The notes beneath the pieces were generated by a model, which was given only the letters and a program-made list of their open reading frames with translations, was not told where the DNA came from and made no database searches. Below, one piece after another: positions 21,207 to 29,812 of a stretch of DNA of 64,000 bases. The stretch covers positions 1 to 64,000 of the forward strand of contig CAZWYF010000003.1 of assembly GCA_964637835.1 (NCBI GenBank), read 5' to 3'. A program made the position numbers and the translations under genes. The stretch comes from Glo-17 sp964637835 (GTDB taxonomy: Bacteria > Krumholzibacteriota > Krumholzibacteriia > LZORAL124-64-63). Each line of letters opens with the position of its first letter. Within the stretch, counting starts at the first letter, position 1.

Positions 21207-21986
21207 TCAGCGCTTCTGCTGGTTGCGCCGCACGGTGCGGATCACCAGCCGGCGCGGCAACAGGCGCAGCGCCCCGTGCATGAGCAGCTTCATGCGCCAG
21301 CCGTGGACCACCAGGTCGCGGCCGGCGAGGAGGCTGCGGTAGCCGTACTCGGCCACCTCGCGGCTGTCCGGCAGCTTGCCGGTGAAGCCGGGGGATCCCT
21401 CGAGATCGGCCGCGGCGGCGAACTCCGATGCCGTGGCGCCGGGGCAGAGGACGGTCACCGTCACGCCGGTGCCGCGGACCTCCTCGGCCAGGGCCTGGCT
21501 GAAGCTGTTGACGAAGGCCTTGGTCGCGAAGTAGACCGCCTGCAGCGGACCGGGCACCATCCCGGCGGTGGAACCGACGTTGAGGATGCTCCCGCGGCCG
21601 GCGTCGAGCATCCGCGGCAGCAGCAGGCCGGTCAGCTCCATCAGCGTGGTGACGTTCAGCCGCACCATGCGCGCATTGCGGGCGAGGTCCTGCCTCGCGA
21701 AGGCGCCGTAGCTGCCGAAGCCGGCGTTGTTGACCAGGATCTCGGGGGCGAGGCCGGCGCGGTCGAGGTCGGCGACCAGGGCGGCGGCCGCACCCGGCTC
21801 GGAGAGATCGCGGGCCAGGGCGTAGACGGTCACGCCGTGCTCAGCTCGCAGTTCGTCCGCGAGCTGGTCCAGGCGGTCCTCGCGGCGAGCGACCAGGATC
21901 AGGTCGCCGCCGTGCTCGGCGTGCACGCGCGCCAGTTCGCGGCCGATGCCGCTGGAGGCGCCGGTGATCACGGCGAGTCGGCTCAT
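21207..21986 (-). CDS. Short-chain dehydrogenase/reductase
   Basis: A 259-residue classical SDR. TGASSGIGRELA is the NAD(P)-binding glycine motif, NNAGFGSYG the structural NNAG motif, a Ser precedes the catalytic YFATK, and LCPGAT follows it. Arg residues after the second strand (VARREDR) favour NADPH. It is the final gene of the minus-strand cluster, 10 nt after the acyltransferase stop, with AGGAGGAG in front of its ATG. Members of this DltE/YqjQ-like group act on varied substrates. In this context a role in lipid or polymer modification is possible but unproven. Confidence 0.9.
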   Translation of the reverse strand: MSRLAVITGASSGIGRELARVHAEHGGDLILVARREDRLDQLADELRAEHGVTVYALARDLSEPGAAAALVADLDRAGLAPEILVNNAGFGSYGAFARQDLARNARMVRLNVTTLMELTGLLLPRMLDAGRGSILNVGSTAGMVPGPLQAVYFATKAFVNSFSQALAEEVRGTGVTVTVLCPGATASEFAAAADLEGSPGFTGKLPDSREVAEYGYRSLLAGRDLVVHGWRMKLLMHGALRLLPRRLVIRTVRRNQQKR

Positions 21987-21996
21987 GGGTCTCCTC

Positions 21997-23289
21997 CTAG
22001 ATCATGCGGATCAGCCAGTTGCGGCTGCGGCGCTTGACGCCGGCGAACCAGATGGCCAGCGGCGCCATCACCGCCAGCAGGCCCAGCCACACCAGCAGGC
22101 TCTCGGCCGGTCCGCCACTGCGATAGGGCAGCAGCTCGAGGCGACGGAAGACCAGGGCCAGGATCGGGATGTGGACGCAGTAATAGAACAGCGGCACCTT
22201 TCCCACCACCGCCAGTGGCCGCAACAGGCGCCAGCGGTGATCGATCCAGGAGAAGAGTCCGACCATGAAGATCACGGCGCCGGCGAACCAGAACTGGTGG
22301 GTCAGGCTCGGCGGGTACTTCTGGACCAGGAAGAAGCCGTAGGTGAACCAGCCCTCGTGGGGGAAGAGGTTGGCATGGGGGTGGCCCCAGTCGCGCAGGC
22401 CCCAGGCGATGACGACCAGCCCCAGGCCGATGGCCATGGACTTGAAGGCGCGCTCGTCCGGGCGGCGGCGGTCGGTCCAGGCGGTGAACCAGAAGTGGGC
22501 CATCACCGACCCCACGCAGGCCAGGCTGAACCAGGGCAGCAGGGGATACTTGTTGAAGTCGCCGGCGTCGACCAGCAGCTGCATGACGTAGGCCCAGGGG
22601 CCGTCGTGGTCGTAGGGGATGCGCAGCAGCAGCGGGTGGACCAGGAAACCGGCCAGGGCCACCAGGGCCCGCTGCCACCACTGCCAGTGGGCCATGAGGG
22701 CCACCAGGATCATGCTCAGGCCGATGGTGGCGATGATGCCCAGGTGATCGAGGCGCAGCCGGGCGAACCCGCCCCAGGCGGCATTGACCCAGAGCAATTG
22801 CACGGCCACCAGGAAGAGTCCCCGCTGGACGAAATCCCACACCGCGCGCCCGTGCGAGATGCCCCGCTTGCGCCGGCGGAGATAGGCCCAGCCGACCATG
22901 GCGCCACTCATCATCAGGAATCCCGGGGCGCAGAGGTAGCCCATGTACCGGATGGCGAACTGGGCGTGGTCGGGGAAGAAGGGGTCGATGGGGTCGAAGG
23001 CCAGCCAGATCCCGTTCATGTAGTACTGGGCGTGGCCGAGGGCCATCATCACGCCCACCAGGCCGCGGAACTCGTCGATGAAGGTGAAGCGCAGGCCGCG
23101 CGTGGGCAGGGCGTCGCCGCCGGCCACGGCGGCGGCGGCGCGTCGGGTGCGCGCATCCGGCGCGTCGTCCGTTCCGCCACCGTCGCCGGTCGCGGCAGCG
23201 GCCGGGTCGCCATTGCCGCCGGAATCGCCGCGCGACCGGTCCGGACGGCGGTGGGGGCGGCTCTTCTGGGACGGTCGTCGGGTGGCCAT
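21997..23289 (-). CDS. DUF1624/acyltransferase-like multipass membrane protein
   Basis: A 430-residue integral membrane protein. About 70 N-terminal residues are low-complexity (Gly, Ala, Asp, Arg) and likely cytoplasmic. Then FIDEFRGLVGVMMALGHAQ resembles the first helix of DUF1624/HGSNAT and acyltransferase-3 families, with the conserved Asp, Arg-Gly and His. About ten helices follow, and FYYCVHIPILAL near the end is also typical. Such proteins move acyl groups across the inner membrane onto glycans or polymers. It is 22 nt after the FGE-fold lipoprotein gene and 10 nt before the SDR gene, so it probably modifies the product of the same cluster. Subfamily assignment is tentative. Confidence 0.7.
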   Translation of the reverse strand: MATRRPSQKSRPHRRPDRSRGDSGGNGDPAAAATGDGGGTDDAPDARTRRAAAAVAGGDALPTRGLRFTFIDEFRGLVGVMMALGHAQYYMNGIWLAFDPIDPFFPDHAQFAIRYMGYLCAPGFLMMSGAMVGWAYLRRRKRGISHGRAVWDFVQRGLFLVAVQLLWVNAAWGGFARLRLDHLGIIATIGLSMILVALMAHWQWWQRALVALAGFLVHPLLLRIPYDHDGPWAYVMQLLVDAGDFNKYPLLPWFSLACVGSVMAHFWFTAWTDRRRPDERAFKSMAIGLGLVVIAWGLRDWGHPHANLFPHEGWFTYGFFLVQKYPPSLTHQFWFAGAVIFMVGLFSWIDHRWRLLRPLAVVGKVPLFYYCVHIPILALVFRRLELLPYRSGGPAESLLVWLGLLAVMAPLAIWFAGVKRRSRNWLIRMI

Positions 23290-23311
23290 GGCGTCCTCGG
23301 GTCGCTCTGGG

Positions 23312-25729
23312 TCAGCGGCTGAAGTCCGTGCGCACCGGGCGCAGGCCCACGGTGTCGTCGGCGCTGTCGGGCGGCAGGGCGCCGCGGGCGGCGCTGCGGC
23401 AGTCCTGGGCGGCGCCGAACCAGCTGCCGCCGCGGCTGAGGCGGCGCGCGCCGTCTGGCGGGCCCTCGGGGTCGAGGGCGGGGGTCGCGTCGTGCAGCGC
23501 GTACCAGTCCCAGCACCACTCGCGAACGTTGCCGCAGACGTCGAACAGGCCCCCGCCGTTGGCCGCCTTCTGGCTCACCGGCTGCGGGGCGACGGGGCCG
23601 TTGCCGCAGTACCACCCCACGGCATCGAGCGCGGGATCGAGGCGGCAATTCATCTCCACCAGTTCGCCGCCCGGGACGGCAGTCTCGCTGCCCCCGCGGC
23701 CGATGTACTCCCACTCCGCCTCCGTGGGCAGTCGCCAGCCGTCGGCCGCGCGATTCCAGGTCACGGCCTCGCCGGCGAGGTCGTAGGCGGGCGTCAGGCC
23801 TTCGGCCACCGACCGGGCGTTGCAGTACTCCAGGGCCTGGCGCCAGGTGACGCCGTGGACCGGCAGGTCGGCGCCGGGATGGGTGGACGGGTTGCTGCCC
23901 GCGGGCATCACCGCTTCCCACTGGGCCTGGGTGACCTCCGTGGTCGCGGCGATCAGCGGATGGCTCAGGGCCACGGGACGCCGGACCTCGTCCGGCTCGC
24001 GGCCGGCCTCCTGGGCGGGGCTGCCCATCACGAAGGCCACCGCGCCCACCAGCGGACCGTCCGCCGCGGCGGTCTCCTCGGTGGGGACGCCCACGGCGCC
24101 GAAGCGGAAGGCGTGGGTGTGGGCACCGCGGGGCAGCGTGGTCTGGTGACGCCAGACGCCCTCGCCCTGGTCGGTCATGGTGCGGGCCTCGCCGTCGACG
24201 AGCACCTCGGTCACGGTCAACGGACCGTCCCAGAGCACCTCCACGGTGAAGGTGTAGGTGTCCTGGTCGGTGCCCGCGGCGATGTCCACCTGGCCGTCCC
24301 GCAGGACGATGCCGCCGGCGGTGGTGGCGGTGGCGGGGTTGGAGACCGGCGACATGGCGCCCGTCTCGTCGAGGATGCGGACGGCGAAGTGGTACGCGGT
24401 GCTGGGCTCGAGGCCGCCGACGGTGAAGACCTGGGGCTCGCCAGCAGCGGCCACCGCGGTCAGGGTGCCGGCCAGGTCGGCCACCTGCCAGCTGGCCTCG
24501 TCGGTGATGGGGGCGTCGGCGACGGCGACCACCGCCTGGTCCGCCTGGCCGAGGAGCTGGTCGTCGCCGGTCATGGTCCAGGTCAGCTCCACCTCGGTGG
24601 TGCCGGCGGCCTCGGCGACCAGATCGGTGACCGGGGCGGGGGCGGTGTGGTCGGCGAAGGGGGCGTGTCCGGTGAGCACGAGCAGGCCGTCGTCCTCGTC
24701 CACCACCACGCAGGCGCCCTCGTCCGTCAGGGCGAGGTCGGTGGCGTAGCTGGTGGCCGTCGAGCCCAGGTAGATGGGCCGATCGGGGCGGCTGACGTCC
24801 AGGAAGTGGACGCCGCCGCCGTTGGCGGCCAGGGCGCAGAGGCCGTCACGCACCGCGATGGCCACGCTGAATCCGGAGAGGTCGTACTGGGCCACCTTCA
24901 CCGGGGTGGCGCCCTGATCGATGGCGAAGACGGCCAGGCCCTCGGTGCCGTCGGCCACGAAGGCGTGATCGCCCGCGACGGCCACGGCGCGGGCGTTGCC
25001 GGGGGTGTCGGCCCAGGCCGCGAGGTTGACCGCGTCGAGGTCGAGGATGCGCAGGTCCAGCACCGCGAGGCCCATCTCGTTGTCGGCGCAGTAGCCCCAG
25101 CCATCGCGGACGACCAGACCGTAGGCGGCGCCCTGGGTGCCCACGAACACGCCGTTGTAGGCCAGGATGCCCGGGTCGTCGGGGACGGACTCGAAGATGC
25201 GGACGCCCTTCCAGTCCTCCGCCAGGTAGACCACGTAGGGGGCCGAGGGGTCGGCCGGCTGATCCACGTAGATGGTCCGGCCCACCACCGCGGTGGTGCC
25301 GGTCTGGAAGTCGATGGGCGCGGCGGGGTCGGTCACGTCGTAGCTGGTGACGCCCTCGGTGCCCTCGACCACGTGGGCGATGTCCCGCATCACGCCGCCG
25401 TTGAACGTGCGGACCACCTGGACGTCGTCGGCGTACTTGGTGGTGTTGATGGTGGACAGCAGTCGCGGGGCGGCGGGGTCGGAGAGGTCCACCACGTGCA
25501 GGCCGGCCTCGCCGGCGGCGACCAGCGCCGTGTTGCCGATCACGGCCACGCCCTCGTTGACCGACGGCAGCGCCAGGCGCCCGCGCACGTCGTATCCGGA
25601 ACCGGGGGCCTCGTAGAGGTCCTGCTTGCCGCAGCCGCCCAGCAGCAGGGCAGGCAGGGCGAGCAGCAGGAGCAGGGCGGAGGGACGCCGCGAGGTGGTG
25701 GGACGCGAGATCAGCGCACGGGGGGTCAT
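23312..25729 (-). CDS. LVIVD-repeat / FN3 / FGE-fold lipoprotein
   Basis: A lipoprotein of 805 residues; the lipobox LGGC places the lipid on Cys33. Residues about 40-340 are LVIVD-type beta-propeller repeats (recurring G-L-x-V-x-D-x-S-x-P pattern). An FN3 domain (about 340-440), a second beta domain, and a C-terminal formylglycine-generating-enzyme-like domain (about 560-800) follow. The FGE domain is recognised by VMGSP, EVTQAQW, PVHGVTW, WRLPTEAEWEY and RGGSW. Of the cysteine pair used for catalysis in true FGE only one candidate (QDC after RGGSW) is seen, and the usual GFRC is GLRPV, so the domain is probably a binding module. ATG at 25729 has GAGGA 6 nt upstream. Gap to the barrel gene is 10 nt. 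Confidence 0.8.
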   Translation of the reverse strand: MTPRALISRPTTSRRPSALLLLLALPALLLGGCGKQDLYEAPGSGYDVRGRLALPSVNEGVAVIGNTALVAAGEAGLHVVDLSDPAAPRLLSTINTTKYADDVQVVRTFNGGVMRDIAHVVEGTEGVTSYDVTDPAAPIDFQTGTTAVVGRTIYVDQPADPSAPYVVYLAEDWKGVRIFESVPDDPGILAYNGVFVGTQGAAYGLVVRDGWGYCADNEMGLAVLDLRILDLDAVNLAAWADTPGNARAVAVAGDHAFVADGTEGLAVFAIDQGATPVKVAQYDLSGFSVAIAVRDGLCALAANGGGVHFLDVSRPDRPIYLGSTATSYATDLALTDEGACVVVDEDDGLLVLTGHAPFADHTAPAPVTDLVAEAAGTTEVELTWTMTGDDQLLGQADQAVVAVADAPITDEASWQVADLAGTLTAVAAAGEPQVFTVGGLEPSTAYHFAVRILDETGAMSPVSNPATATTAGGIVLRDGQVDIAAGTDQDTYTFTVEVLWDGPLTVTEVLVDGEARTMTDQGEGVWRHQTTLPRGAHTHAFRFGAVGVPTEETAAADGPLVGAVAFVMGSPAQEAGREPDEVRRPVALSHPLIAATTEVTQAQWEAVMPAGSNPSTHPGADLPVHGVTWRQALEYCNARSVAEGLTPAYDLAGEAVTWNRAADGWRLPTEAEWEYIGRGGSETAVPGGELVEMNCRLDPALDAVGWYCGNGPVAPQPVSQKAANGGGLFDVCGNVREWCWDWYALHDATPALDPEGPPDGARRLSRGGSWFGAAQDCRSAARGALPPDSADDTVGLRPVRTDFSR

Positions 25730-25739
25730 GGCCACTCCT

Positions 25740-27290
25740 CTAGAAGTCGTAGATCAGACTCAGCTCGTAGCGGTGCTGGATGTACTCCTTGTCCAGCGTG
25801 ATGTCGCCATACCAGGACGAGTCGATCGCCCGCTCGGAGTACACGAAGGTGAAGTCGAGTTCCAGGTCGCGGGTGAGCTCCCGGGACGCCGAGAGGAAGA
25901 TCTTGGTCCACTTGTCGCGGCGGCCGCGCTGGTAGGGGGCCACGAAGATGTCCTTCTCGGTGGTGTAGTAGTAGTCCATGAAGAGGTAGACGGCGCCCAC
26001 CTCCTCGCAGACGGGCTGCAGCCACGGCGTCTGCAGGTCCAGGCCCAGGCGGTAGAGGTCGCGCTCGTAGCCGGGATCGCCGTCGTCGCTGGTCTCGGCG
26101 GTCTCGCCGACGGTGTCGTGGCCGCGGCCCGCGGCGTCCTCGTAGGAGTAGTCCAGGCTCACGCGTAGGTCGCGATCGAAGAAGCGGTAGGCCACCTGGC
26201 CGCGGACCTCCCAGGCCTCGATGTCGTTCTCCATGAACGGCTTGTTGTAGTAGCGGCGGTTGGTCTCGGCGAGCACGAAGTAGCTGAGCTCGCCCATGTA
26301 GTGGCGCCAGGTGGCGGTGGCCACATTGCGCGTGAAGCGGAACTCGCGGGATTCGGCGTCCAGGTCCGGGTCCGTGTAGGGCGGCCGGTCGCCGAGCTGG
26401 CGGATGTACTGCTCCGGCGCGTACTGGTATCTCAGCTCCAGGCTCTTGCCGCCGCCGAAGTACTGGCGCGCCGAGAAGTCCAGATCGGTGTTGGTCTTGA
26501 TGGGGTTCTGGACGTACATCCAGCGCTTGACCTTGAACCGGAAACGCGTCTTGCCCCAGTCCAGCAGATGACGCTCGGCGGCCAGATCCAGCTGCGGGGC
26601 GATGATCAGGTCGTCGTAGGTCTTGATCCGGTAGTCGTCCGGGTCGACGTCGTCCCGCGGCCAGCCCAGCCAGGGATCGATGTTCTCGTCATGCTGGGTG
26701 AGGATGTTGTCGTCGTAGATCATCTCCAGGGTGAAGGAGTTGCGATAGCGCCAGGGGTTCTCGCGCTGCGCGGCCGCCTCGGCGGCGCTGGTCCCCGGCT
26801 GGGGCGGGCCGTCGTAGTACAGCACGGCGGTGAGGATGCCGCCCTCGGGCACCTCGCCGCTCAGGCGCAGGTTCCAGCGGCCCTCCGGCACGTACACCTC
26901 GAAGCGGCGGCCGCCGCTGGGCAGGCCCGCACGGCCGTCGTCCCAGGTGCTGCTCGGGCTGGGCGTGAAGTCCAGGGGGATGCGGACGGTGCGCTCGCCG
27001 AGGCCGGCGATGCGGACCAGGCCGGGCTTGGCGCCGTCCTCGCCGGGGGCGAAACCGGCGCGGGCGTAGCCGTAGAACGTGCCCGGGCCGATGAGCGGCA
27101 CCACCACGGCGCCCTCGCTGATCAGCAGGTAGTCCTTGCCGCCGACCGGCACCACGGTGGCCTCGCTGCTGGGCTCGGGGCCATACGCCGCACGCGCCGG
27201 CGTGAACGCGAGCAGGGCGAGGGCCAGCAGGCCGAGGCCGACCGCGTTCACCAGGAGTCGATGGGGGGCGAGGCACGGGTGCAAGGTCAC
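25740..27290 (-). CDS. Outer-membrane beta-barrel protein of the pgs cluster
   Basis: A 516-residue exported protein. After a signal peptide (about 1-34, ending ARA) comes a soluble beta domain of about 130 residues. The remainder is alternating amphipathic strands rich in Tyr, Trp and Asp, ending in YELSLIYDF; the terminal Phe and alternating pattern are the outer-membrane insertion signal. Counting strands by eye gives about 14-16. The start is GTG at 27290, with GGAGAG upstream. It lies 11 nt after the 306-residue secreted protein gene. As the only outer-membrane barrel in the cluster it is a reasonable candidate for polymer export or anchoring. No named family recognised. Confidence 0.72.
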   Translation of the reverse strand: MTLHPCLAPHRLLVNAVGLGLLALALLAFTPARAAYGPEPSSEATVVPVGGKDYLLISEGAVVVPLIGPGTFYGYARAGFAPGEDGAKPGLVRIAGLGERTVRIPLDFTPSPSSTWDDGRAGLPSGGRRFEVYVPEGRWNLRLSGEVPEGGILTAVLYYDGPPQPGTSAAEAAAQRENPWRYRNSFTLEMIYDDNILTQHDENIDPWLGWPRDDVDPDDYRIKTYDDLIIAPQLDLAAERHLLDWGKTRFRFKVKRWMYVQNPIKTNTDLDFSARQYFGGGKSLELRYQYAPEQYIRQLGDRPPYTDPDLDAESREFRFTRNVATATWRHYMGELSYFVLAETNRRYYNKPFMENDIEAWEVRGQVAYRFFDRDLRVSLDYSYEDAAGRGHDTVGETAETSDDGDPGYERDLYRLGLDLQTPWLQPVCEEVGAVYLFMDYYYTTEKDIFVAPYQRGRRDKWTKIFLSASRELTRDLELDFTFVYSERAIDSSWYGDITLDKEYIQHRYELSLIYDF

Positions 27291-27301
27291 GGTCGGCTCT
27301 C

Positions 27302-28222
27302 CTAGCGCTCGAGGTCGCGCCGGGGCAGGTCCACGGTCACCGCCACGCCGCAGGCCTCGGGCCGGAGGCAGTGGATGGCGACGAGGTGGCTGCCCCGCGG
27401 GACGGAGATGGTGAACTCGCGCCGGCTTCCCGGCAGGATGTCCGGCCGGTCCACGTAGACGGCGGAGCTGAGCCGGGTGGCGTCGAAGTGGAAGGTGCGC
27501 CAGATCTCGCGGTCGCAGCGCACCTCCAGCGTGTAGTTCTGGCTGCCGTTCATGCGGTGATCGAAGTCCAGCCGTGTGCGCACACGCAGGGTGGTGGGGC
27601 CATGGACCGGCAACTCGAGGGGCTGGTCGGCGGTGAGTGCGTAATAGGTGGAGCGGCTGCCGCTGGCGAACTCCAGCTCGCGGATCTCGGCGTAGCTCTC
27701 CGGCGCCAGGGACATCCAGCGGTCGCGCGTGCGCCTGACCCGGCGGAAGAGCCGGACGGCCACCTCGCCCGCCCCGGCGGTGCCGCAGCCGATGGTCACC
27801 TGGTGCCGGCCCGCCGGGATCTCGACGTAGCCCTTGCGCAGGGCACTGACCTCGCCCGCGCCCCGGCAGCGCGACACGGTCGCCAGCGGTTCGCCCGTGA
27901 AGGTCTTGCTCAGGACCTCGCGGCCGTCCACGGCCACGGTCACGGTGTAGGGTTGCCGGCGATCCTCGTCGGCGGTGAAGAGGTAGCGCGCGATGAGCTT
28001 CAGCCGCCGCGGACCATGGATGGTGGCGGTGGCCGTCTCACCGGGAACGAGCTCGGTGTACGTGAATCGCCGGCTGTCCACCACGAGGCAGAGGTCGTCC
28101 CCGCCGTCGAGGTCGCGGACCGAGACCCAGGACGTGCGGGCGGCCGCGGGCAGGGCGCCCAGCAGTGCGCCCAGCAGGGCGATCAGGACCAGCAGGTGGG
28201 CACCGGTCGCGGCACGGTTCAT
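27302..28222 (-). CDS. Secreted protein of unknown function in the pgs cluster
   Basis: A 306-residue periplasmic or secreted protein with a clear signal peptide ending PAAARTSW. The mature chain looks like two similar all-beta halves. Each has a VHGPTTLRVRTR or IHGPRRLKLIAR strand, then a Tyr-Thr-Val/Leu strand, and an ...GxHxVxIxC strand (HQVTIGCGTA and HLVAIHCLRP). The internal similarity suggests a duplicated beta-sandwich. ATG at 28222 has GGGAG upstream and overlaps the pgsW-like stop by 4 nt (ATGA). I do not recognise the family. Its position between PgsW-like and the barrel points to a periplasmic role in polymer handling. Confidence 0.65.
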   Translation of the reverse strand: MNRAATGAHLLVLIALLGALLGALPAAARTSWVSVRDLDGGDDLCLVVDSRRFTYTELVPGETATATIHGPRRLKLIARYLFTADEDRRQPYTVTVAVDGREVLSKTFTGEPLATVSRCRGAGEVSALRKGYVEIPAGRHQVTIGCGTAGAGEVAVRLFRRVRRTRDRWMSLAPESYAEIRELEFASGSRSTYYALTADQPLELPVHGPTTLRVRTRLDFDHRMNGSQNYTLEVRCDREIWRTFHFDATRLSSAVYVDRPDILPGSRREFTISVPRGSHLVAIHCLRPEACGVAVTVDLPRRDLER

Positions 28223-29358
28223 GGCAGCTCCCTGGTGGGTGCCGTGAGGGTCGGTCGGCGCGGCAGGCGGTCGAAGAGTCCCCGGCGCACCTCCGGGGCC
28301 AGCACCAGCACGCACAGGCCGCAGTAGAGGATCAGCACGGCCAGCACGAGGGGCAGCCGGTACATGGTGCGCACGAAGACCTCGCCCTCGCCGGGCTGGG
28401 GGAGATAATCCGGGGCGATGGGCAGGCCGGCCTCGCGCGCGAGCTGCTGCACACGCAGCAGGTGGATGATGGGCACGCCCTTCTCCGCGAAGAGGATCAT
28501 GGCGCCCTTGCGGGACCAGTTGTGCGGCGGCAGGGTCAGGCTCAGGCCGGACGGCAGGGCGGGCTTGTTGTTGCCGCTGCCGAGCGCGGCCACGCCGCCG
28601 CCCACGTTCACGAAGCACCGGTAGGAACGACCGCGGCCGGCCTCGGCGTAGAAGGCCATGCGCTGGACGATGGCGTCCTCGATGCTGCGGCTTTCGAGCA
28701 GGGGGACGTCGTTGCGCGCGGCCGCGGCCACGATGAGGGCGCGGCCCTCGGGGCTCAGGCCGCGGCCCATGTCGTCGGCGCCGCCGTGGCTGGCGAGCTG
28801 GCTGCGGGTGGTGAAGACGCCCGCCTCGAAGAGCACGGTCTCCATGTCCAGCCAGGTGAAGCCAGGGTCGTTGGCGCCCCACATGGAGGCGCCCACCGAG
28901 GTGACCACCACCGGCCGCAGGCGCATGGCCTCCATGGCCGCGAAGAGGGCGATGTTCAGGCCGGGGAAGGAGCCGGAGACGGCCACGGCCACCGGGTCGC
29001 CGGCCTGCAGGCCAGCGGCCCGGAAGTCGCGGACCAGCACGGCCGCCCAGTTGGGGTTCAGGGCCGTGAGCTTGGACTCGAGATTGCCGTGGGCGTTGGT
29101 GATCTGGCTGAACTCCGGTCCGATCAGGCCGGTGGCCGCGGGGTCGTTGAGCAGATCCACCTCGGCATCGTGCAGGCGGCGGTGCTCGCGCAGCACGCGG
29201 AAGGCCTCGGCAGCCCGCTCGGCGGCGGCGAGCTTCAGCTCGTAATCGCCCTGTCGGCGCGGCGCGCGCGTGCCATCGAGCAGCGCCTGCAGCAGCAGCG
29301 CGAGCACGGCCAGGCCCAGCAGGACCCACTTGCGACGGTTATCCAAGCGCCAGCTCAA
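28219..29358 (-). CDS. pgsW: Poly-gamma-glutamate system protein (PgsW-like)
   Basis: A 379-residue protein of the family annotated as poly-gamma-glutamate system protein, found next to PgsB and PgsC in bacteria that often lack Bacillus-type PgsA. One membrane helix lies near the N-terminus (about 11-27) and another near the C-terminus (about 337-357). The large middle domain is periplasmic, with conserved-looking VAVSGSFPGLNIAL, SVGASMWGAND, NVGGGVAALGSGNNKPALP and FAEKGVPIIHLL. Translation appears to start at TTG 29358, behind GGAGG, overlapping the end of pgsC by 20 nt. Its biochemical role is not established. Family recognition is from memory of the motifs, not a search. Confidence 0.75.
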   Translation of the reverse strand: MSWRLDNRRKWVLLGLAVLALLLQALLDGTRAPRRQGDYELKLAAAERAAEAFRVLREHRRLHDAEVDLLNDPAATGLIGPEFSQITNAHGNLESKLTALNPNWAAVLVRDFRAAGLQAGDPVAVAVSGSFPGLNIALFAAMEAMRLRPVVVTSVGASMWGANDPGFTWLDMETVLFEAGVFTTRSQLASHGGADDMGRGLSPEGRALIVAAAARNDVPLLESRSIEDAIVQRMAFYAEAGRGRSYRCFVNVGGGVAALGSGNNKPALPSGLSLTLPPHNWSRKGAMILFAEKGVPIIHLLRVQQLAREAGLPIAPDYLPQPGEGEVFVRTMYRLPLVLAVLILYCGLCVLVLAPEVRRGLFDRLPRRPTLTAPTRELP

Positions 29359-29812
29359 GCAGGCTGCCTCCGTGTGCGGCCACCAGGGCCAGGCGGACGA
29401 TGAATGCGGCCATGAACATGGTGCAGAGGGTCTCGACCACGCCCTGCCGCATCATCCAGTAGGCGATCAGGCCGGGGATGATGTAGCCCACCGCCTGCAG
29501 GAGCGAGGCGTCCAGGCCCAGGGCCAGCGCGTCGTTGAACACCAGCAGGTACCGGGTCAGGTACCCGAAGAGGAAGCCCGCCAGCACGCAGAAGACCATG
29601 GTCCGCCGGCCGTAGAGCAGGATGTGACGTCCCAGCAGGCTGACGAACCCGTACGTGACCAGGGCGGCCAGGACCGTGCCCAGGATGCGCAGGGGCTGGT
29701 CCAGGAACAGGGCGATGTAGCCGGGGACCACCAGGCCGCCGGCCGCCACGCCGAGGATCTCGGTGAACACCAGGCTGACCACCAGCCCCAGCCCGATCGC
29801 CTGGTAGAGCAT
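29339..29812 (-). CDS. pgsC: Poly-gamma-glutamate synthase membrane subunit PgsC
   Basis: A 157-residue, four- to five-helix membrane protein (B. subtilis PgsC is 149). The characteristic start MLYQAIGLGLVVSLVFTE, then GGLVVPGYIAL and a GRRTMVFCVLAGFLFGYL loop match PgsC/CapC. With PgsB it forms the membrane synthase that polymerises glutamate through gamma-carboxyl amide bonds. ATG at 29812 overlaps the pgsB stop (TGATG), and the end overlaps the pgsW-like start. The coupling implies equimolar synthesis. Confidence 0.9.
   Translation of the reverse strand: MLYQAIGLGLVVSLVFTEILGVAAGGLVVPGYIALFLDQPLRILGTVLAALVTYGFVSLLGRHILLYGRRTMVFCVLAGFLFGYLTRYLLVFNDALALGLDASLLQAVGYIIPGLIAYWMMRQGVVETLCTMFMAAFIVRLALVAAHGGSLLELALG

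Noticed and set aside
23312..25729. Diversity-generating retroelement target (FGE fold is used by variable proteins)
   Set aside because: No reverse transcriptase, template repeat or adenine-biased variable region was found nearby.
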